Positions 12,478 through 15,409 of a DNA stretch of 15,409 nt are shown in pieces. The notes under the pieces were generated by a model. That model did not search any database. It had not been told where the DNA came from and saw nothing but the letters and a program-made list of their open reading frames with translations. The position numbers and the translations under genes are program-made. How positions within the stretch are numbered: position 1 is the first letter of the stretch; each line of letters opens with the position of its first letter. This DNA is from an uncultured Methanomethylovorans sp. (GTDB taxonomy: Archaea; Halobacteriota; Methanosarcinia; Methanosarcinales; Methanosarcinaceae), in assembly GCA_937968035.1 (NCBI GenBank), contig CALBTS010000455.1, forward strand, positions 1-15,409, read 5' to 3'.

Positions 12478-14563
12478 CACCAGCCCCGCTTAAGAACAAA
12501 CTAAGTTGCTCTCTGAGTGAAGCAGGGATTGACTCGATGCTGATTTCTTTCGATTTAAGTTTTTTTAGAAGTGTTTCTATTTCCCCTGTAAGTTCATCAG
12601 TTGGTATTTTATCCTTTGAACTATAAATTTTTTCAAGTTCTGCTAGCTCCTCTCTTGTTGGATACCTAAAACTTAACTGGAAATTGTTTTCCTTTAGTTT
12701 ATTATACTCTTCTAGTAAGATATCCATAGAATCACCGAAGCCACATATACGAACCCACCCTTTGCTTCTCGTAATAGCTGTGAATAGGATGTTCCGTTTC
12801 TTTCGTAGTTGAGCGCCTGATGCACAAAAATGTGCATCCAATATATATACAAGTGCCGCTTCATTACCTTTTGCGCGATAGATACCTGAGACTGTAATTG
12901 ATTCTTCTTGGAAAAAACTATTGCTCGAAGTCGTAACACCAGCGATATGACTTTTTATCCCGTTCTTTATAAGTAGACTCCTTAGCATACCTACATTCGC
13001 TTCAACCCGTACAGGATCAGGATAAATTACAAGAATATCTTCATACCGAAGATCGTCGACCTTGATGTTCTGAACTATTTGTTCAGCAATCCATTCCATT
13101 TCCTCATTCTGGTTCGGAAATTTTAAGCAGTCTACAATTTCGCCAGCACATCTTAGGGTATCTTCAAAAATCCTGGGACTTGAATAAATAGTACGTGATA
13201 GAGTTACTTCTCTTCCGAAATCAAGCGTTCCCTCGGTGACCTCATATCCGACATCTTTCCATAGCTTGAAATTATCAAAAATCTGCACCATTTTAGGAGT
13301 TCGATAAATACCAAAGCCTAATGAATGTGCGGTCACGATTACTTGTTTGGAATTTCTATAACAAGTGGGAAGAATGATATCACGTTTAGCCTTTCCCTGT
13401 TCATTTGAAAGTAGTTTCTCGCTACCGAAAAGAGCTTCAATATCAACTGCCTTTACATCATTTAGTCTTTGCAATTCGTCATATGCGATTACAAGACGAG
13501 CGTCTTTTGTTACCGTTTTTAGGCAAAGCTGAAGAAATGAAAGAGGTAAATCTTGAGCTTCATCGATTAACATGATGTCAAAAAGTGGAGTAAAATCTTT
13601 TTTCTCATCTAAGGCATGACAGCAAACAAAATCGAAACAATACTTACCATTTCCCCAAGTGCGTTTAGATCGTTTGAAATCAAAATAGTCAAGTCCATTG
13701 TGTAGACATATTTCAGAATACACTCCTGGCTGAGTTGGGCTCCCCCATGACGGGAGGATGCGCAGAACTGAGTAATCGGGTTCTTCTTTAGTATACTCCC
13801 AAACAAATTTCGTTATATAACTCTCAAACATGGGCTTGAGTGCTCTGGTGTTGAAAGTTATAGCTATTCTCATCTCTGGATATCTTGCATGTAGATATGC
13901 CGCCTTTAGTGCGAGAATGATCGTCTTACCAGAACCAGCTAAGCCTCTGATTCTTTGAGGACCATCGTTTGTCTCAATAACTGCTTTATTTTGTTCCGCA
14001 TCGAGTGTCGCTATTCCTTTCTCGATTATCCCGAGTCGCGCTCCTTTCGTGGTATTGCTCGATGTGTTTCTTTTCGGTTGAGCCTTGATTTTTGTGGCCA
14101 CTTGAATTGCAGATAGAAGGGATTGATATCGACTTGATTCCTTCCACTTAGGAGTTGCAAGTATTCGATCCTTTAACATCTCAGTAGTCATGAAGAAGCT
14201 ATCGCTGTCTTCTCCTTGTGGAATCTGCTTAGACGCTGGAGAGAAGGAAATAATGATGATTTCAAATAGAAGATTTCGTTTTTCTGTCAGGTCTTTATTA
14301 GATATAAAGCTCGAATATAATGCAGTATAAATTGCATCCCGCTCAGCAGATCGCTCATTCTTGGCTGTATCATCTATCAGGTCAAAAGCGATAACTGCAT
14401 ATTCTGGTGACACATATAGTGCATCGATGCATACCCCTGACCCTATAATTGGGTATCCAAGGAACAAGACACCATTCAAGGAAGTCAGCGATAGGAAAAA
14501 TTGATCAAGTCGTGTTGAAGCTATAATAGCGTTTGTTACTGCGCCTCTGATTATTTCAACCAT
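12467..14563 (-). CDS. UvrD-like superfamily 1 helicase of a Helicase-DUF2290 defence system (698 aa)
   Basis: An ATP-dependent SF1 helicase. An N-terminal domain of about 180 residues (GVLFLGYP, IDALYVSPEYAVIAFDLIDD) is beta-rich and not a recognised helicase part. The helicase core then starts with Q motif LDAEQNKAV (about 187-195), Walker A GLAGSGKT (207-214), Walker B LIDEAQD (332-338), motif III AYDELQRL (360-367), CYRNSKQV (401-408), motif V GIYRAKGNEA (560-569) and motif VI LFTAITRSKG (593-602). All key residues are present. With the overlapping DUF2290 gene it matches a known two-gene phage-defence system. The ATG at 14563 has AAGAGGA about 10 bases before it. A GTG ten codons upstream keeps the frame open but lacks spacing for a ribosome site. 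It is probably co-transcribed with the membrane-protein gene upstream (61-bp gap, no clear promoter). Confidence 0.88.
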   Translation of the reverse strand: MVEIIRGAVTNAIIASTRLDQFFLSLTSLNGVLFLGYPIIGSGVCIDALYVSPEYAVIAFDLIDDTAKNERSAERDAIYTALYSSFISNKDLTEKRNLLFEIIIISFSPASKQIPQGEDSDSFFMTTEMLKDRILATPKWKESSRYQSLLSAIQVATKIKAQPKRNTSSNTTKGARLGIIEKGIATLDAEQNKAVIETNDGPQRIRGLAGSGKTIILALKAAYLHARYPEMRIAITFNTRALKPMFESYITKFVWEYTKEEPDYSVLRILPSWGSPTQPGVYSEICLHNGLDYFDFKRSKRTWGNGKYCFDFVCCHALDEKKDFTPLFDIMLIDEAQDLPLSFLQLCLKTVTKDARLVIAYDELQRLNDVKAVDIEALFGSEKLLSNEQGKAKRDIILPTCYRNSKQVIVTAHSLGFGIYRTPKMVQIFDNFKLWKDVGYEVTEGTLDFGREVTLSRTIYSSPRIFEDTLRCAGEIVDCLKFPNQNEEMEWIAEQIVQNIKVDDLRYEDILVIYPDPVRVEANVGMLRSLLIKNGIKSHIAGVTTSSNSFFQEESITVSGIYRAKGNEAALVYILDAHFCASGAQLRKKRNILFTAITRSKGWVRICGFGDSMDILLEEYNKLKENNFQLSFRYPTREELAELEKIYSSKDKIPTDELTGEIETLLKKLKSKEISIESIPASLREQLSLFLSGAGDDR

Positions 14564-14624
14564 AAAATAGGGTCCTCTTAAAACTAAAACCACCCTTGTT
14601 CATCGCATGTATCCTTCCTTTCTC

Positions 14625-14978
14625 TTATTTAATATCCCAGCTTGTTACAACATTATTTTCTATGGTTATCTTTGTACCGTACTGTGTTTTTGTCAATTGT
14701 CGATATTTCCATACTTCTCGCACTTTTGATTTCATTACCTTTTGATCAACCTTGAGAGGTTCACCATAGGCATCTTTAAGCATTTCACCTGTCATACCGA
14801 CCCATATTGTACGATCTATAATTTTCTGTGCTATTCCTTGGTCTGCATATTTTAAACGTATTTTCTCCGCTCGAAGTTTTGCTATTTTTTTTGCCCTGAG
14901 TGATATGCCAACTACTATCAGAATAATAAGGCCGAAAAAAACAACCAATGCAACAATAGTACTAATCAACTCATCCAT
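14625..14978 (-). CDS. Small membrane protein with N-terminal anchor (117 aa)
   Basis: Residues 4-26 (LISTIVALVVFFGLIILIVVGIS) form one hydrophobic helix, followed by a basic, probably helical linker (RAKKIAKLRAEKIRLKY), so the C-terminus should be cytoplasmic. The last 60 residues, IWVGMTGEMLKDAYGEP to TIENNVVTSWDIK, resemble the short alpha-beta repeats of SmpA/OmlA-like or similar domains (GMTxxxVxxxxGxP pattern), but here on the inner side. AAGGAG lies 6 bases before the ATG at 14978, which beats the GTG nine codons upstream. It lies between the defence helicase and the split membrane-protein gene. Function unknown. Confidence 0.72.
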   Translation of the reverse strand: MDELISTIVALVVFFGLIILIVVGISLRAKKIAKLRAEKIRLKYADQGIAQKIIDRTIWVGMTGEMLKDAYGEPLKVDQKVMKSKVREVWKYRQLTKTQYGTKITIENNVVTSWDIK

Positions 14979-15047
14979 CTTTCTCTCCTTCCTCGCCCTG
15001 ACCACAATCGCTGGACTATTGCGCGGTCCTGCTCATGTGGACAGGGA

Positions 15048-15364
15048 TTATTCCTTCTCTATTTTCTTCTTTACGCTTAACACCTTACCTTCTCTGTCTG
15101 TAATTTTTATTTTTACGATATTTCCATAATAATCTTTTTCATTCCACTTTCCATAATTATGTATGAATGGCTTATCTGCTTCTGGTTTTAGTGTATATGG
15201 TTTTTCATATTGATCTATACAGACACATTTCAATTTACCCATGTTAACTTGTACTGAATCAATATATTTTGTACTCGTACCCTTATTAAATATTGTTACC
15301 TCAAGATAATTGTATATTATTTCTTCGTCTTGCTGGGATGTATTTCTCCACATAGGTTCTTTAT
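15048..15364 (-). CDS. C-terminal part of a beta-rich protein (5' end cut by window end)
   Basis: The frame is open from the adapter boundary to TAA/TGA-type termination at 15048. The first Met (15353) has no Shine-Dalgarno, so the gene very likely continues past the window edge (codons for YKEP precede it, the first base being adapter). The product has alternating strands (YNYLEVTIFNKG, KYIDSVQVNMGK, YGNIVKIKITDREGKVLSV) as in small beta-sandwich domains following a membrane anchor. The fragment at 46-195 would supply such an anchor on the same strand if the plasmid is circular. Joining the ends in frame needs one base (or 1 plus a multiple of 3) missing at the junction. The family is not recognised. 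Confidence 0.62.
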
Positions 15365-15409
15365 AGATCGGAAGAGCGTCGTGTAGGGAAAGAGTGTAGA
15401 TCTCGGTGG
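15365..15409 (+). other. Untrimmed Illumina universal-side adapter
   Basis: The segment begins AGATCGGAAGAGCGTCGTGT and matches the reverse complement of the TruSeq universal (read 1) adapter for 45 bases. It is library sequence. Insert DNA ends at 15364. Confidence 0.97.

Overview
This window looks like a nearly complete small plasmid (about 15.3 kb of insert) assembled from Illumina reads. Untrimmed TruSeq-type adapter sequence sits at both ends (1-45 and 15365-15409). Both ends fall inside minus-strand open frames that look like the two halves of one gene, a membrane anchor at the left end and a beta-rich domain at the right end. The simplest reading is a circular molecule opened inside that gene. 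No rRNA, tRNA or other taxonomic marker was seen, so the host is unknown. Sigma70-type promoters, Shine-Dalgarno sites, a Rep_3 initiator with iterons and a ParA/ribbon-helix-helix pair fit a bacterial plasmid. A spirochaete-like host is only a weak impression from the ParA N-terminus.

Layout. (a) 46-1700: a minus-strand module with a 44-residue Cys-rich peptide, a tyrosine recombinase, a 59-residue protein overlapping it by ATGA, and the start of the membrane protein cut by the window edge. (b) 1727-8230: a block visibly richer in G+C than the rest. On plus it holds a near full-length asparaginyl-tRNA synthetase (AsnRS) paralogue. Converging on it from the minus strand is a tightly packed six-gene operon: precursor peptide, radical SAM enzyme, class I methyltransferase, HEIGH metallopeptidase fused to a PqqD-like domain, second radical SAM enzyme, and a cobalamin-type radical SAM enzyme with a C-terminal RRE-like domain. 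A strong promoter and Shine-Dalgarno site precede the 44-residue precursor, which is too short for most ORF callers. (c) 8387-11443: plasmid backbone with an RHH protein and ParA (ATGA overlap), a GC-rich structured region, a DnaA box, AT-rich repeats, four 22-bp-spaced iterons, an operator/promoter, the Rep_3 initiator, and two more iterons behind rep. (d) 11815-15364: a UvrD-like helicase plus DUF2290 pair matching the anti-phage Helicase-DUF2290 system, a small membrane protein, and the fragment of the split gene.

How it works together (inference). The plasmid carries replication, partition and recombination functions, a phage-defence pair, and what appears to be an unfamiliar ribosomally made, post-translationally modified peptide (RiPP) pathway. 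In that pathway RRE-like domains on the peptidase and the B12 enzyme would hold the leader, three radical SAM enzymes and a methyltransferase would modify a short core containing one Cys, and the M78-type peptidase would remove the leader. The AsnRS copy could be a drug-resistant target, implying the product inhibits AsnRS, or could supply Asn-tRNA to the pathway. No exporter gene is present.
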